Source of the DNA: Picosynechococcus sp. PCC 7002
GTDB lineage: Bacteria > Cyanobacteriota > Cyanobacteriia > Cyanobacteriales > MRBY01
DNA: 64,000 nt
NCBI RefSeq assembly: GCF_963860125.1
Contig: NZ_CAWLFA010000001.1
Location: forward strand, 1,240,001-1,304,000
Direction of reading: 5' to 3'
The number at the start of each line of letters is the position of its first letter. Within the stretch, counting starts at the first letter, position 1. The notes beneath the pieces were generated by a model. That model made no database searches. It had not been told where the DNA came from and saw nothing but the letters and a program-made list of their open reading frames with translations. Positions 42,204 through 51,697 of the stretch are shown piece after piece. The position numbers and the translations under genes are program-made.

Positions 42204-42857
42204 ATGTCTGATGCTTCTTTATCACCCCAAACCCCGGAAGTTTACACAGGTTACTATGGCGAATTTACGATCACCGCTGCCGATCGCCAGGAAGTTTTTC
42301 TTTATCGTCTGGGGTTGGCGATCGCCGCTGGGACATTCAGCCTCGGCACTGTTTTCGCCCTTACTTTTGGGGATCAGGGTTGGGCGCAAGAAGTGATTTC
42401 TAGGCTATTTATCGGTTTTTGTGGTGGTCTGGGTCTCAGTTTAGCCAAGATTCATATTTATCTGATTCCCCTACACCGACTGCTCCAGGGCTTTTGGCTC
42501 GTGGGCTGTGGGGCGGCGATCGCCTTTGGTCTAATTTTTCCCGAACCGCTATTTGTCACCGTTTTAGATCAACCCCAAACCCTGTGGGGCATTGGTTTTC
42601 TTTTTGCGGCCTTAACGGGAATTTTCTTTAAGGAAGGCTTTTGTTTTCGGCGTTTGGAAACAATGCTTCTGACGCCTTTGGTGCCATTCCTGTTACTCGG
42701 TCATCTAACCCAGCTTTTACCTCTAGAAGTTGCCCAAATTGGGTTCAGTCTGTGGAGCGTTTTATTCATCATTTTTGCGGCTCGGAAATTTACACAAAAG
42801 CCCGCCGATGATATTGGTGATAAAAGTGTATTTGACCATCTCAAACAAACCCAATAA
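42204..42857 (+). CDS. DUF2301 integral membrane protein
   Basis: A 217-residue polytopic membrane protein with about six hydrophobic segments after a short polar N-terminus (YTGYYGEFTITAADRQEVFLYRLGL). It matches the cyanobacterial and plastid-line family DUF2301, of unknown function. It lies 37 bases after the phasin-like gene and only 3 bases before the TsaC-like gene, so the three are probably one operon. Confidence 0.88.
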   Translation: MSDASLSPQTPEVYTGYYGEFTITAADRQEVFLYRLGLAIAAGTFSLGTVFALTFGDQGWAQEVISRLFIGFCGGLGLSLAKIHIYLIPLHRLLQGFWLVGCGAAIAFGLIFPEPLFVTVLDQPQTLWGIGFLFAALTGIFFKEGFCFRRLETMLLTPLVPFLLLGHLTQLLPLEVAQIGFSLWSVLFIIFAARKFTQKPADDIGDKSVFDHLKQTQ

Positions 42858-42860
42858 TTA

Positions 42861-43454
42861 ATGCCCCTCGTTACTGCTGCTGCCCTGGTTGACCGGGCAA
42901 ATAATGGCCAAGTGGTGAGCTTCCCCACGGATACCGTGCCTGCCCTCGCGGCACAACCCGACGCCGCCCCCCTGATCTATCAATTGAAACGGCGATCGCC
43001 CGATAAACCGCTGATCCTGATGACGGCTTCCCTACCGGAGATTTGGGACTATGTGGTGGGTAGTGAGACAGAAAAAGCACAATGGCAGGCGATCGCCCAA
43101 CAATATTGGCCAGGGGCATTGACCCTTGTCCTACCCGCTTCTGAAAAGGTTTCAGCGGCAATGAATCCGACTAATTCCGGTACCATTGGCGTGCGTGTCC
43201 CCGATTTGGCCTTGGCCCAAGGGATTTTGCGAGAAACAGGCCCCCTCGCCACCACCAGCGCCAACCGTTCCGGTAGCGACCCCCTCGAATGGATGGCGGC
43301 GATCGCCAAAGAATTTCCCGAAATCCCAGTGCTTGATTGCACAACCCAGGAACGAACAAGCAAAATTGGCAGTGGACAGCCCTCGACGGTGGCCCAGTGG
43401 ACAGGCTCCGGCTGGCGCATTCTCCGTCAAGGGGCAGTGAGCCTTAATTTGTAA
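42861..43454 (+). CDS. L-threonylcarbamoyladenylate synthase (TsaC/Sua5/YrdC family)
   Basis: This enzyme makes threonylcarbamoyl-AMP for the t6A modification of ANN-decoding tRNAs. The 197-residue protein has the family motifs VVSFPTDTVPALAAQP near residue 18, IYQLKRRSPDKPLILMTAS near 40, RVPDLALAQGILRETGPLATTSANRSG near 110 in pieces, and PSTVAQWTGSGWRILRQG at the end. The single domain is TsaC-like without the Sua5 C-terminal extension. It follows the DUF2301 gene by 3 bases. Confidence 0.95.
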   Translation: MPLVTAAALVDRANNGQVVSFPTDTVPALAAQPDAAPLIYQLKRRSPDKPLILMTASLPEIWDYVVGSETEKAQWQAIAQQYWPGALTLVLPASEKVSAAMNPTNSGTIGVRVPDLALAQGILRETGPLATTSANRSGSDPLEWMAAIAKEFPEIPVLDCTTQERTSKIGSGQPSTVAQWTGSGWRILRQGAVSLNL

Positions 43455-43468
43455 AAAATAATTTGTGT

Positions 43469-43942
43469 TTAAGCGCGGTCTTGGTTTTGGCGCATCCCAA
43501 AGACGAGGCCCAAGCCGACGATTCCCGCTAGGAATGAATAGGCAAAGTAATCATGGCTGTGTTCCGGTTGGGGCAGTTCGCTAATGGCGTTGGCGTCGAT
43601 CCCCTCTGCTTGGACGGGCACAATCAGGCGATCCCAGTGGCTATCGTCGGCGGAACCAATTTCTACGGCCCAGTCTCCGGCTTTGGTAGTGTCGGCTTTG
43701 AAGCTAAATTTCCCGTTTTCATCGGTGCGACCAATCATGATCGGTTGGTCAGGATTTTCTGGAGAGTAAACCGTAACGGGGGCATTGGGGAAAACTTCGC
43801 CATCACCAAAGGTGCTTTGGAGCTCAAAGTTATCGAAGCGCACTTGGAAATTCGTTTCAATGGCGTGGGCCAGGGCTGCTTTGGGGGCGAGACAGCCGAC
43901 TGACAAGCAAGTGATGGTGGTGAGGAGAGACTTAATATTCAT
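43469..43942 (-). CDS. Secreted carboxypeptidase-regulatory-like protein, possibly cobalt/nickel transport related
   Basis: A 157-residue protein from ATG 43942, giving a signal peptide (IKSLLTTITCLSVGCLAPKAALA), a beta-sandwich with DGEVFPNAPVTVYSPENPDQP and a C-terminal membrane helix (FAYSFLAGIVGLGLVFGM). The histidine-rich segment HSHDY lies just before the helix. It resembles the NikL/CbiL-type accessory proteins of metal importers, but no importer gene is adjacent. A TATAAT promoter lies about 95 bases upstream. Confidence 0.65.
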   Translation of the reverse strand: MNIKSLLTTITCLSVGCLAPKAALAHAIETNFQVRFDNFELQSTFGDGEVFPNAPVTVYSPENPDQPIMIGRTDENGKFSFKADTTKAGDWAVEIGSADDSHWDRLIVPVQAEGIDANAISELPQPEHSHDYFAYSFLAGIVGLGLVFGMRQNQDRA

Positions 43943-44040
43943 AGGTACTTTACTGAAACAGGGCGTAACCTGAAACCTAGGGTATTTAGAAAAATCTGAG
44001 GCACCAGCACGAACGGGCCAGGGCCTTAAAATTGGCTTCA

Positions 44041-44046
44041 ATTATA
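44041..44046 (-). promoter_or_regulatory. -10 element (TATAAT on the minus strand) of the 43942 gene
   Basis: ATTATA on the plus strand reads TATAAT on the minus strand, 99 bases before the start codon, leaving a leader of about 90 bases. No riboswitch core was recognised in the leader. Confidence 0.45.
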
Positions 44047-44093
44047 GCCAACCTTTCTGGGAAAATTTGTGAGGCAAGTTTTTCGCCCAAAAC

Positions 44094-44651
44094 CTAGGAT
44101 TTGACCTGGGCGCCGTGGCTACGGGGATCACTCTGGCGGGGTTGTTGATTGGGGCGATCGAGTTTAGAAACTTGGCCTTGGTCGTAGGTGTAGGGTAAGT
44201 CGTTGTGGGCGAGGAGGGCATTGAGGTCGGCTTCAAGGATGCTGCGGGGTTGTTCGCCAATGGTTTCGGCGATCGCCTGGCCGGCTTCATCTAAGAAAAC
44301 AAAGTGGGGAATCCCATCAACGCGATATTTCAGCACTTCCGGGAGCCATTTGCCGTTATCCACATTGAGCATCACAAAATTAAGGCGATCGCCGTAGGTT
44401 TGTTTGATTTGCCGGAGATCCGGGGCCATGGCCTGACAACTGGTACACCAATCCGCATAAAATTCCATCAAAGTCGGGCGACCATTGTCGAGGGCAACGG
44501 CGAGGGGTACGGCTTCGGCCGCTTGGGCTTCGAGGGTAGCGGCAGGGGGCTGGAATTTGATCCCCAGGGCGAGGGATACCGCCAGGGCGATCGCCACCAA
44601 ACCAATTACGAGACCTTTGAGTTTATTTTGTCCAGAATTTGTGTCAGTCAT
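44094..44651 (-). CDS. txlA: Membrane-anchored thioredoxin-like protein TxlA
   Basis: A 185-residue protein with one N-terminal membrane helix (GLVIGLVAIALAVSLALGI) and a thioredoxin domain with active site C69-T-S-C72 (ADWCTSCQAM). It matches TxlA, the cyanobacterial counterpart of plant HCF164, which supplies reducing power across the thylakoid membrane for cytochrome c and redox control. The basic C-terminal tail is variable. It is followed on the same strand by the metal-transport-like gene. Confidence 0.93.
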   Translation of the reverse strand: MTDTNSGQNKLKGLVIGLVAIALAVSLALGIKFQPPAATLEAQAAEAVPLAVALDNGRPTLMEFYADWCTSCQAMAPDLRQIKQTYGDRLNFVMLNVDNGKWLPEVLKYRVDGIPHFVFLDEAGQAIAETIGEQPRSILEADLNALLAHNDLPYTYDQGQVSKLDRPNQQPRQSDPRSHGAQVKS

Positions 44652-44789
44652 AGCTAAGGGCCAGATTCCAAGTAAAACTTATAAGTATTGTAAAGGGCGC
44701 GTTCCGTCAGAAAAATCCGATAAAGTAAGAAGCCTGAGTTTTTAACCCAAATTTTTTTACATCGCTCTAAAAAGACATTGAGGCGCAAC

Positions 44790-45317
44790 ATGGCAGAACA
44801 GGATTGGATCATCATTGGCCAGGTGGTGGCCGCCCAGGGTCTTAAAGGAGAAGTGCGAATTAATCCCAGCACCGATTTTCCTGAACGCTTCGAAGTACCC
44901 GGTCAACGGTGGTTACAACTGCCCAACCAAGATCCCCAGTCAGTAGAACTCGAACGGGGTCGTCAAATCCCTGGCAAAAATTTATTTGTGGTGAAATTTG
45001 AACATATCCAAGACCGTACCCAAGCAGAAAATATCCGGGGTGCCAAAGTTCTGGTGCGGGCTGGCGATCGCCCCGAACTCGAAGCCGACGAATACCATGT
45101 CAGTGACTTGATTGGCCTTGAGGTATTTGATTACAACACCCAAGCAAAGCTGGGGATTGTCAGCGATCTCTACACGGCGGCCCAGGACGTCCTCGAAGTC
45201 ACCGATGCCAACCAGAAAAAGCACCTTGTCCCCTTCGTGAAAGCCATTGTCCCCGTCGTTGATCTAGTGGAAAATCGCCTGGAAGTGGATGCCCCTCCCG
45301 GACTTTTCGAGATTTAA
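44790..45317 (+). CDS. rimM: Ribosome maturation factor RimM
   Basis: RimM binds S19 and helps 30S maturation. The product is 175 residues from the ATG at 44790; an in-frame TTG four codons earlier is less likely. The N-terminal RimM domain shows IIGQVVAAQGLKGEVRINPSTDFPER in pieces, and the C-terminal PRC barrel shows YHVSDLIGLEVFD and LVPFVKAIVPVVDL. Length and motifs are normal. It diverges from txlA. Confidence 0.95.
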   Translation: MAEQDWIIIGQVVAAQGLKGEVRINPSTDFPERFEVPGQRWLQLPNQDPQSVELERGRQIPGKNLFVVKFEHIQDRTQAENIRGAKVLVRAGDRPELEADEYHVSDLIGLEVFDYNTQAKLGIVSDLYTAAQDVLEVTDANQKKHLVPFVKAIVPVVDLVENRLEVDAPPGLFEI

Positions 45318-45536
45318 GTACCAAAACTCCGCCTGTAAATCTAGAAAAAAGGCGATCGCCCCCAGGGAAAAATCCGTCCAGGGTGAGCAGTCAGGATAGA
45401 ATAATCCTTTGTTCTATACAAAAACTTAAGGATCTGTAGCCCTCGTGCCCACGGGAACTTCCCCCAAACCCCGCCCCCGGCGACACGACCCGCAGTATCC
45501 GACCCAAACGAAACATTTATATTTAATCGAATTGTT

Positions 45537-47114
45537 ATGGCTAAAGTTCTTGTTTCCGACTCTATCGACCAAGCCGGAATCGATATCCTCTCCCAGGTCG
45601 CCCAAGTAGACGTTAAAGTCGGATTACCCCTCGAAGAACTCATCAGCATTATTCCCGAATACGATGCCCTGATGATTCGCTCCGGGACCAAAGTCACCAA
45701 AGAAGTGATCGAAGCCGGTAAAAACCTCAAAATCATTGGCCGTGCCGGAGTCGGTGTTGATAATGTCGATATTCCCGCCGCCACCCGCCAAGGGATCATC
45801 GTCGTCAACTCCCCCGAAGGAAACACCATTGCTGCCGCCGAACATGCCCTCGCGATGATGTTGTCCCTCTCTCGCCACATCCCCGATGCCAACCAGTCCG
45901 TCAAAGCCAAAGAATGGAACCGGAAAAAATTCATCGGCGCAGAAGTGTATAAAAAGACCCTCGGCGTTGTCGGTCTCGGCAAAATTGGTGCCCACGTAGC
46001 TAGCGTCGGTAAAGCCCTAGGCATGAAGCTCCTCGCCTATGATCCGTTTATCTCCGAAGAACGGGCCGGACAATTGGGTTGTCGCCTCGTCGATCTCGAT
46101 TACCTGTTCCGGGAAGCCGACTACATTACCCTCCACGTCCCCAAAACCCCCGAAACTACCCATTTAATTGGCGAAGAGTCCATCGCCAAAATGAAGCCCA
46201 CCACCCGCATTGTGAACTGTGCTCGTGGTGGCGTTGTTGATGAAGCCGCCGTTGCTAAAGCGATCCAAGAAGGTCGCCTTGGTGGGGCCGCTTTGGATGT
46301 TTTTGAAGAAGAGCCCCTGGGTGAATCTGAACTCCGGGCCTTGGATAACGTCGTCCTTACCCCCCACTTGGGTGCTTCTACCGCTGAAGCCCAGGTAAAT
46401 GTTGCCGTTGATGTTGCCGAGCAAATTCGGGATGTCATTTTAGGGTTGCCAGCACGCTCTGCGGTGAATATTCCTGGCCTTAATGCCAACGTCATGGAAA
46501 AACTGCGTCCCTATCTCCAATTGGCGGAGACCCTAGGGAACATGGTCGGTCAGTTAGCCGGAGGCCGCATCGAAAAATTAAATGTGACCCTCCAAGGGGA
46601 TTTGGCCGAAAAAGAAGCCAAGCCTTTGGTTGTAGCTGCGCTCAAAGGTCTCCTTTCTCCGGCATTGCGGGAACGGGTCAACTATGTGAACGCAGAAATC
46701 GAAGCGAAGGAACGGGGGATCCGGATCATTGAGACCCGTGATGAATCGGTGCGTGATTACACCGGAGCCATTCACCTAGAAGCCACTGGCGCTGATGGAG
46801 AACACTCCGTCAATGGGGCGCTGTTAAGTGACGGGGATATTCGCATTACTAGTATCAATGGTTTTCCGATTAATGTGCCGCCAACGGGCTACATGCTCTT
46901 TACTCTCCACCGGGATGTTCCGGGGATTATCGGCAAGATCGGCTCTCTGCTGGGCAGCTTTAATGTGAATATCGCCAGTATGCAGGTGGGCCGCAAAATT
47001 GTCCGGGGTGACGCCGTAATGGTTCTGAGCCTAGATGATCCGCTGCCGGAAGGTGTCTTGAGTGAGATTACCAAGGTAACCGGAATCCGGGATGCCTACA
47101 CGGTTAAGCTGTAA
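45537..47114 (+). CDS. serA: D-3-phosphoglycerate dehydrogenase SerA
   Basis: SerA oxidises 3-phosphoglycerate in the first step of serine synthesis. The 525-residue form has the substrate domain, the NAD-binding motif GLGKIGAHVASVGKAL near residue 146, catalytic NCARGGVVDEAAV near 222 and LTPHLGASTAEAQ near 278, then the ASB domain and a C-terminal ACT domain (YMLFTLHRDVPGIIGKIGSL) for serine feedback. It is the long, cyanobacterial/plastid form. prmA follows 62 bases downstream. Confidence 0.98.
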   Translation: MAKVLVSDSIDQAGIDILSQVAQVDVKVGLPLEELISIIPEYDALMIRSGTKVTKEVIEAGKNLKIIGRAGVGVDNVDIPAATRQGIIVVNSPEGNTIAAAEHALAMMLSLSRHIPDANQSVKAKEWNRKKFIGAEVYKKTLGVVGLGKIGAHVASVGKALGMKLLAYDPFISEERAGQLGCRLVDLDYLFREADYITLHVPKTPETTHLIGEESIAKMKPTTRIVNCARGGVVDEAAVAKAIQEGRLGGAALDVFEEEPLGESELRALDNVVLTPHLGASTAEAQVNVAVDVAEQIRDVILGLPARSAVNIPGLNANVMEKLRPYLQLAETLGNMVGQLAGGRIEKLNVTLQGDLAEKEAKPLVVAALKGLLSPALRERVNYVNAEIEAKERGIRIIETRDESVRDYTGAIHLEATGADGEHSVNGALLSDGDIRITSINGFPINVPPTGYMLFTLHRDVPGIIGKIGSLLGSFNVNIASMQVGRKIVRGDAVMVLSLDDPLPEGVLSEITKVTGIRDAYTVKL

Positions 47115-47176
47115 GGTTGAGCCATGGGGGAAAGGTCTCTGGATTCTTTCCCCCGCCCAATGACAAGAGGAAAACA

Positions 47177-48067
47177 ATGACAACAACTTGGTGGGAATTA
47201 CAGATCCTCTGCGACCCCAGTTTAGAAGAAACGATTTTCTGGCGCTTAGATGATTTTGGCTGTCGGGGAATGGCAGGGGAGCAAAAAGGACAATCCTACC
47301 TGATCCGTGCCTATAGCCCCCAGGCGGAGTTTGACCATTTAGATCTCGCAGCCTTAGCACTGCTACTGAAACAGGATGCGGTACTTGCCCATTTACCCAA
47401 ACCAGTGGTTAAGTGGCATCTCATCGATGAAGAAGATTGGTCAAGTAGCTGGAAAAGCCATTGGCAACCTGAGGAAATTGGCGATCGCCTGTTGATTTAC
47501 CCAGCCTGGTTAGAAGTGCCCACCCATTCAGAACGCCTCTTATTGCGCCTCGATCCGGGTTCTGCCTTTGGGACTGGCGCTCACCAGACCACCCAACTGT
47601 GCCTCGAAGCCCTAGAAATGCGTTTAGGGCAGCAACCAGAAACCCAGGTAATCGCGGATATTGGCTGTGGTTCGGGGATTCTTTCCATCGGGTCTCTCCT
47701 TTTGGGGGCGAAGCAAACCTTTGGGGTGGATACGGATATTTTGGCGGTGACTGCCTCCAACAGTAATCGGGCGCTCAATAACATCGAACCAGAGCGCATG
47801 GTCGTCGCCCAGGGCAGCATCGATACCCTTCCCAAAATGTACCCGGAGCCCTTTGACGGGATTGTTTGTAATATCTTGGCGGAAATTATTATTGAGCTGA
47901 TCCCCAAGATGTCGGCGATCGCCAAACCGGACACCTGGGGAATCCTCAGCGGCATTCTGATCGAACAGATTCAACCCATCGCCGATACCCTCGAGCAAAA
48001 TGGCTGGGCGATCGCCGCCCTCTGGAAGAAAGACGAATGGTGTTGCTTCAATATCCGCCGAAACTAA
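47177..48067 (+). CDS. prmA: Ribosomal protein L11 methyltransferase PrmA
   Basis: PrmA methylates L11 with S-adenosylmethionine. The protein is 296 residues from the ATG at 47177, where GAGGAAAA precedes it; the frame is open upstream to 47117. Motifs include DPGSAFGTGAHQTTQLCLEA and the SAM-binding VIADIGCGSGILSIGSL near residue 160, then the NPPY-like region CNILAEIIIELIP. Co-directional with serA. Confidence 0.95.
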   Translation: MTTTWWELQILCDPSLEETIFWRLDDFGCRGMAGEQKGQSYLIRAYSPQAEFDHLDLAALALLLKQDAVLAHLPKPVVKWHLIDEEDWSSSWKSHWQPEEIGDRLLIYPAWLEVPTHSERLLLRLDPGSAFGTGAHQTTQLCLEALEMRLGQQPETQVIADIGCGSGILSIGSLLLGAKQTFGVDTDILAVTASNSNRALNNIEPERMVVAQGSIDTLPKMYPEPFDGIVCNILAEIIIELIPKMSAIAKPDTWGILSGILIEQIQPIADTLEQNGWAIAALWKKDEWCCFNIRRN

Positions 48068-48168
48068 GTCTTTTTGCGCAAATGTGACAAAGTGCCGAAA
48101 AAAACAACCCACCCCCAGCAAATCAGTTCATAATAATTGACACTAGATGTGCAATTAAACTGAATGGC

Positions 48169-50106
48169 ATGAGTGACAACACTTCCCTTCCCCCCATTTC
48201 CCGCCGTAGCGCCCTCAAACTCCTTGGGGTGGGAGCCGCCGGATCGATGGTCGGGTACACCCGCTTCGCCAAACCCCACCCGACGATCCACCAGCAAGAA
48301 TCCTTGGATTTACCCCACTATCACAGCCAGGGAAAAAAAGTCGTTGTCATTGGGGGCGGTTTAGCAGGGCTGGCCGCTGCCTACGAATTAAGCCAACGGG
48401 GTTTTCAGGTCACGCTGTTAGAAAAATCCCCCCAACTCGGTGGCAAGGTCGCCAGTTGGAAAATTAATGTCGGTGAAGATGAGTTCATGATGGAACATGG
48501 CTTCCACGGCTTTTTTCCCCAGTATTACAACCTCAAGAGCTTGGTTAGTGAACTGAGCATCAACGACAATTTTCAATCCTTAGATTTTTATTCCCTCGTT
48601 TTCAAAGATCCAGACCGCTATCGCCCAGAGGTATTTCGTCCTAGTAATACCGCATTTCCTTGGAATATCGTGGATCTCGCCATTTCTTCGCCGAACCGAC
48701 TCCGTTGGGGCATTAATCTCACAAAAATTAAGCATTTAGAGGTTTTTCACGCGATTACGGGCTTTAAAATCCCCCGTACCTACGACACCTACGACACCAT
48801 CACCGTGGCCGATTGGGTCCGGGGTGAATTTCCCCAGGGCCTTTATGACCTCTACTTTTTACCCTTCGCCAAATCTAGCCTCAATGCCCCTGATACCTTG
48901 AGCACAGGGGAATTGCTGCAATTTTTTCACTTCTACTTTTTCGGAAATCCAGAGGGCCTAGCGTTTAACGGCACCGTGGATGACATGGGCACGAGCCTCG
49001 TTCAACCCATTGCCGACGCCATCCGCGCGAAAGGGGGCCAAATTTTGACCGATGTGTCCGTCAGCGAAATTCAATGTCAGGACAACAAAATCCAGGCGAT
49101 CGCCTACCAACAGGGAGACGAACAAACGGATGTACCTTTCTGGACGAAGCAGAATGAATTGATTACCGATGACAGTCTGGAATATTACGGCGCTGGGGAT
49201 GCAATGTATGCGGTCAATCCGGCAACGGAGGAAGGCTTGTCCTTAACCTGCACCCACCAGGGTTGTACCGTTGGTCGGCAACCGGATGGATCTTTCCTCT
49301 GTCCCTGTCATGGCGCTCGCTATGATGCCAATGGTAAACGTCTGAGTGGCCCCGCCCAACGGGATTTAGCTCCCTTTAAAGTCCAAGCCCGTGAAGCTGA
49401 TCAGGTACAGTTGGTGGCCGAAAATCCCAGTGATGAACTCCAGCGGGGCACCCTTGCCGCCGATTATGTAGTGCTGGCAACGGACGTGCCCGGAACTCGC
49501 CATTTGTTTACCCGCTTAGTGGGAGACCGGGATCCAGAGGCAGAACGTAAAGTTGATCAGCTCGTGGTGTCTGATCCCTTTGCGGTGGGACGGTTCTGGT
49601 TGGATCGAGATTTCCCCTGGGAGCATAGTAAGTTTGCATCGTTATCGGGCTATGCCTTGACCGATAGCATTACCCTATATCACCAAATCCAGACCCAGTT
49701 TAAGGATTGGGCCGCCCGCACCGGGGGTAGTGTGGTGGAGCTCCATGCTTACTGTTATAAGGAAAAAGAGTTTCCTACCCAAGAGGCACTGTTGGCCACC
49801 TTTGAGCAGGAACTATACGAAATTGTGCCGGAACTAAAGGGGGCGACGGTGCTCCATCGGCAACTGGTAAACCAAAAGAATTTCTCTGGCTATCCCCCCA
49901 ATAGCTATGGCGATCGCCCCACCACCGAAAGCGAAATTAGCAACCTCATGTATGCGGGGGATTGGGTAAAAATGCCGTTCCCCTGTGGCTTGATGGAACG
50001 GGCAATCAGTAGCGGTTTGCTCGCTGCCAATAGCGTTCTCCAACGGGAAGGGATACAGCGGCGGCCGATTCTCTCGGTGAATCCGGAGGGGGTTTTTAAA
50101 ATCTAA
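48169..50106 (+). CDS. cruE: FAD-dependent carotenoid desaturase with inserted Rieske domain (CrtU/CruE type)
   Basis: A 645-residue protein. After a twin-arginine-like start (SRRSALKLLGVGAAGS) comes an FAD-binding phytoene-desaturase fold (VVVIGGGLAGLAAAYELS near residue 60, then LEKSPQLGGKVASW). A Rieske [2Fe-2S] domain is inserted: C361-T-H363 in CTHQGCTVG and C378-P-C-H381 in CPCHGARYD. The C-terminal end (AGDWVKMPFPCGLMERAISSG) closes the FAD domain. This plan matches CrtU/CruE enzymes, which desaturate and methyl-shift beta-rings to make aromatic carotenoids such as synechoxanthin. Symbol assigned from memory of the PCC 7002 pathway; the assignment is an inference. Confidence 0.8.
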   Translation: MSDNTSLPPISRRSALKLLGVGAAGSMVGYTRFAKPHPTIHQQESLDLPHYHSQGKKVVVIGGGLAGLAAAYELSQRGFQVTLLEKSPQLGGKVASWKINVGEDEFMMEHGFHGFFPQYYNLKSLVSELSINDNFQSLDFYSLVFKDPDRYRPEVFRPSNTAFPWNIVDLAISSPNRLRWGINLTKIKHLEVFHAITGFKIPRTYDTYDTITVADWVRGEFPQGLYDLYFLPFAKSSLNAPDTLSTGELLQFFHFYFFGNPEGLAFNGTVDDMGTSLVQPIADAIRAKGGQILTDVSVSEIQCQDNKIQAIAYQQGDEQTDVPFWTKQNELITDDSLEYYGAGDAMYAVNPATEEGLSLTCTHQGCTVGRQPDGSFLCPCHGARYDANGKRLSGPAQRDLAPFKVQAREADQVQLVAENPSDELQRGTLAADYVVLATDVPGTRHLFTRLVGDRDPEAERKVDQLVVSDPFAVGRFWLDRDFPWEHSKFASLSGYALTDSITLYHQIQTQFKDWAARTGGSVVELHAYCYKEKEFPTQEALLATFEQELYEIVPELKGATVLHRQLVNQKNFSGYPPNSYGDRPTTESEISNLMYAGDWVKMPFPCGLMERAISSGLLAANSVLQREGIQRRPILSVNPEGVFKI

Positions 50107-50108
50107 AT

Positions 50109-50408
50109 TTATTCAGATTTGGTCTGTTTGAGTTTGGCGATCGCCCCGACGAAACCCAAGACCACCAACACATTGGAGAGGGTCAAAAAAGATTCAGCGC
50201 CGCCATGGAGCCAGTCCACATTGGCCAGCTCTTCGCCGTATTGCACCTGGGCGTAAATGCCGGCGGGAATGGAGATCGCCACAAAAACGAGGAGGACGTA
50301 AAAGCCGATCAGGGCCAGTTTTGGCGTTTTCCCGGATTTGGTCAGGAACCATAAAAAACCGAGGTAGGGAAACAGAGACAGGGCAAAAAAAGTTTCTTTG
50401 GAGAACAT
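50109..50408 (-). CDS. DUF3593 membrane protein
   Basis: A 99-residue protein from the ATG at 50408 with three membrane spans (ALSLFPYLGFLWFLT, LIGFYVLLVFVAISIPAG, and LSNVLVVLGFVGAIA). Family DUF3593 is cyanobacterial and plastid-line specific; the role is unknown. It sits tail-to-tail with the CrtU/CruE-like gene (two bases apart) and diverges from menE. The open frame extends to 50495, but the conserved start is MFSKETFFALSLFPYLG. Confidence 0.85.
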   Translation of the reverse strand: MFSKETFFALSLFPYLGFLWFLTKSGKTPKLALIGFYVLLVFVAISIPAGIYAQVQYGEELANVDWLHGGAESFLTLSNVLVVLGFVGAIAKLKQTKSE

Positions 50409-50475
50409 TATGGAATAATCAGCAACCAAGGGGCGTTTGTCTCCGTATTCTAAAGGATTCTGCTTATTTGCTTCG

Positions 50476-51633
50476 ATGTCGTCGCTCCAAATCATTGATC
50501 AAAAAAATCCAGCCTTCTTTGTTGAAGCGTTTCAAAAGGCGATCGCCCGTCACGAATCCGTGTTGCTGGTCAATTCTACTTGGCAAACTTCAGAACGGAC
50601 ACAAATTAAATCACTCTTAGGGCAAGATCAAAGGCCAGAACTGCTAACAAAAAAATCCCACATTTTAATTCCCACTGGCGGCACATCAGGACAGCTAAAA
50701 TTGGCAATTCATACCCCTGAAACCTTCTCTGCTTCGGCCCAGGCTTTTCAGGATTTTTTCGCTTTAGAACGGGTAAATTGCCTTTGTATTTTGCCCCTCT
50801 ACCATGTCAGCGGCTTGATGCAATGGTGGCGATCACATTTGAGTGGGGGTGACTTTAAACTCGGCGATTATCCAGCGTTAAAACGCGGCATTTTGCCGGA
50901 TTGGGATGTCAGTAATTTTTGTCTGTCCTTAGTGCCGACCCAATTACAAGTATTGCTCCAAGTTTGCCCCCAATGGTTAGCCCAGTTCCGCTTAATATTA
51001 CTCGGTGGGGCACCACCTTGGCGATCGCTCCTTGAGCAAGCCCGGCAATTGCAGCTCCGGATTGCTCTGACCTATGGCATGACGGAAACCGCTTCCCAGG
51101 TGGTAGCCCTAAAACCCGCAGACTTTTTAGACGGCAAAGATTGTGCGGGCCAAGTTTTGCCCCATGCCAATTTATCTTTATCAAAAACGGGTTTGATTTC
51201 CATTGCGGCCCAATCGCTATTTCTCGGTTATTACCCCAATTTTGATTATCCTAAAATCTTAGAAACCGATGATGTTGGTGCCTTTGATCAAGCGGGCTAT
51301 TTACATTTGTTTGGACGCCAAAGCCAGAAGATTATTAGTGGTGGTGAAAATATTTATCCAGCGGAAATTGAAGCAGCAATTCTAGGGACGAAATTCGTTA
51401 AAGATGCGGCGGTTTTGGGTTTGCTAGATCCTTACTGGGGAGAAGTTGTCATCGCTGTGCTGAGTTTGAAAAATCCGAGTGATTTAGACAGGGTAAAAAT
51501 GGCGATCGCCAAGCAATTAAGCCCTTATAAACAGCCAAAACATTGGTTGCTGGTTGAACAATTGCCGCGCAATGCCCAGGGAAAGTTAAACCGAATCAAA
51601 CTCCGCCAAATGATTGAAAATCGCTATCAGTAA
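50476..51633 (+). CDS. menE: o-Succinylbenzoate-CoA ligase MenE
   Basis: MenE activates o-succinylbenzoate with CoA, a step in phylloquinone synthesis for photosystem I. The product is 385 residues from the ATG at 50476, an adenylate-forming enzyme with IPTGGTSGQLKLAIHTP near residue 65, ITYGMTETASQVV near 195 and the C-terminal NAQGKLNRIKLRQ. It is somewhat short compared with other MenE proteins but complete in motifs. The frame is open to 50437, which overlaps the DUF3593 gene. Confidence 0.9.
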   Translation: MSSLQIIDQKNPAFFVEAFQKAIARHESVLLVNSTWQTSERTQIKSLLGQDQRPELLTKKSHILIPTGGTSGQLKLAIHTPETFSASAQAFQDFFALERVNCLCILPLYHVSGLMQWWRSHLSGGDFKLGDYPALKRGILPDWDVSNFCLSLVPTQLQVLLQVCPQWLAQFRLILLGGAPPWRSLLEQARQLQLRIALTYGMTETASQVVALKPADFLDGKDCAGQVLPHANLSLSKTGLISIAAQSLFLGYYPNFDYPKILETDDVGAFDQAGYLHLFGRQSQKIISGGENIYPAEIEAAILGTKFVKDAAVLGLLDPYWGEVVIAVLSLKNPSDLDRVKMAIAKQLSPYKQPKHWLLVEQLPRNAQGKLNRIKLRQMIENRYQ

Positions 51634-51697
51634 AGGAGGAAGTTGCATTTTTGATGTAGATTTATGAAGCAAGCTTAATTTTGCCAATACATCTGCC

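Noticed and set aside
43943..44093. Possible cobalamin or metal riboswitch in the leader of the metal-transport-like gene
   Set aside because: No B12-box or other conserved riboswitch core could be found in the leader; only a -10 element is visible.
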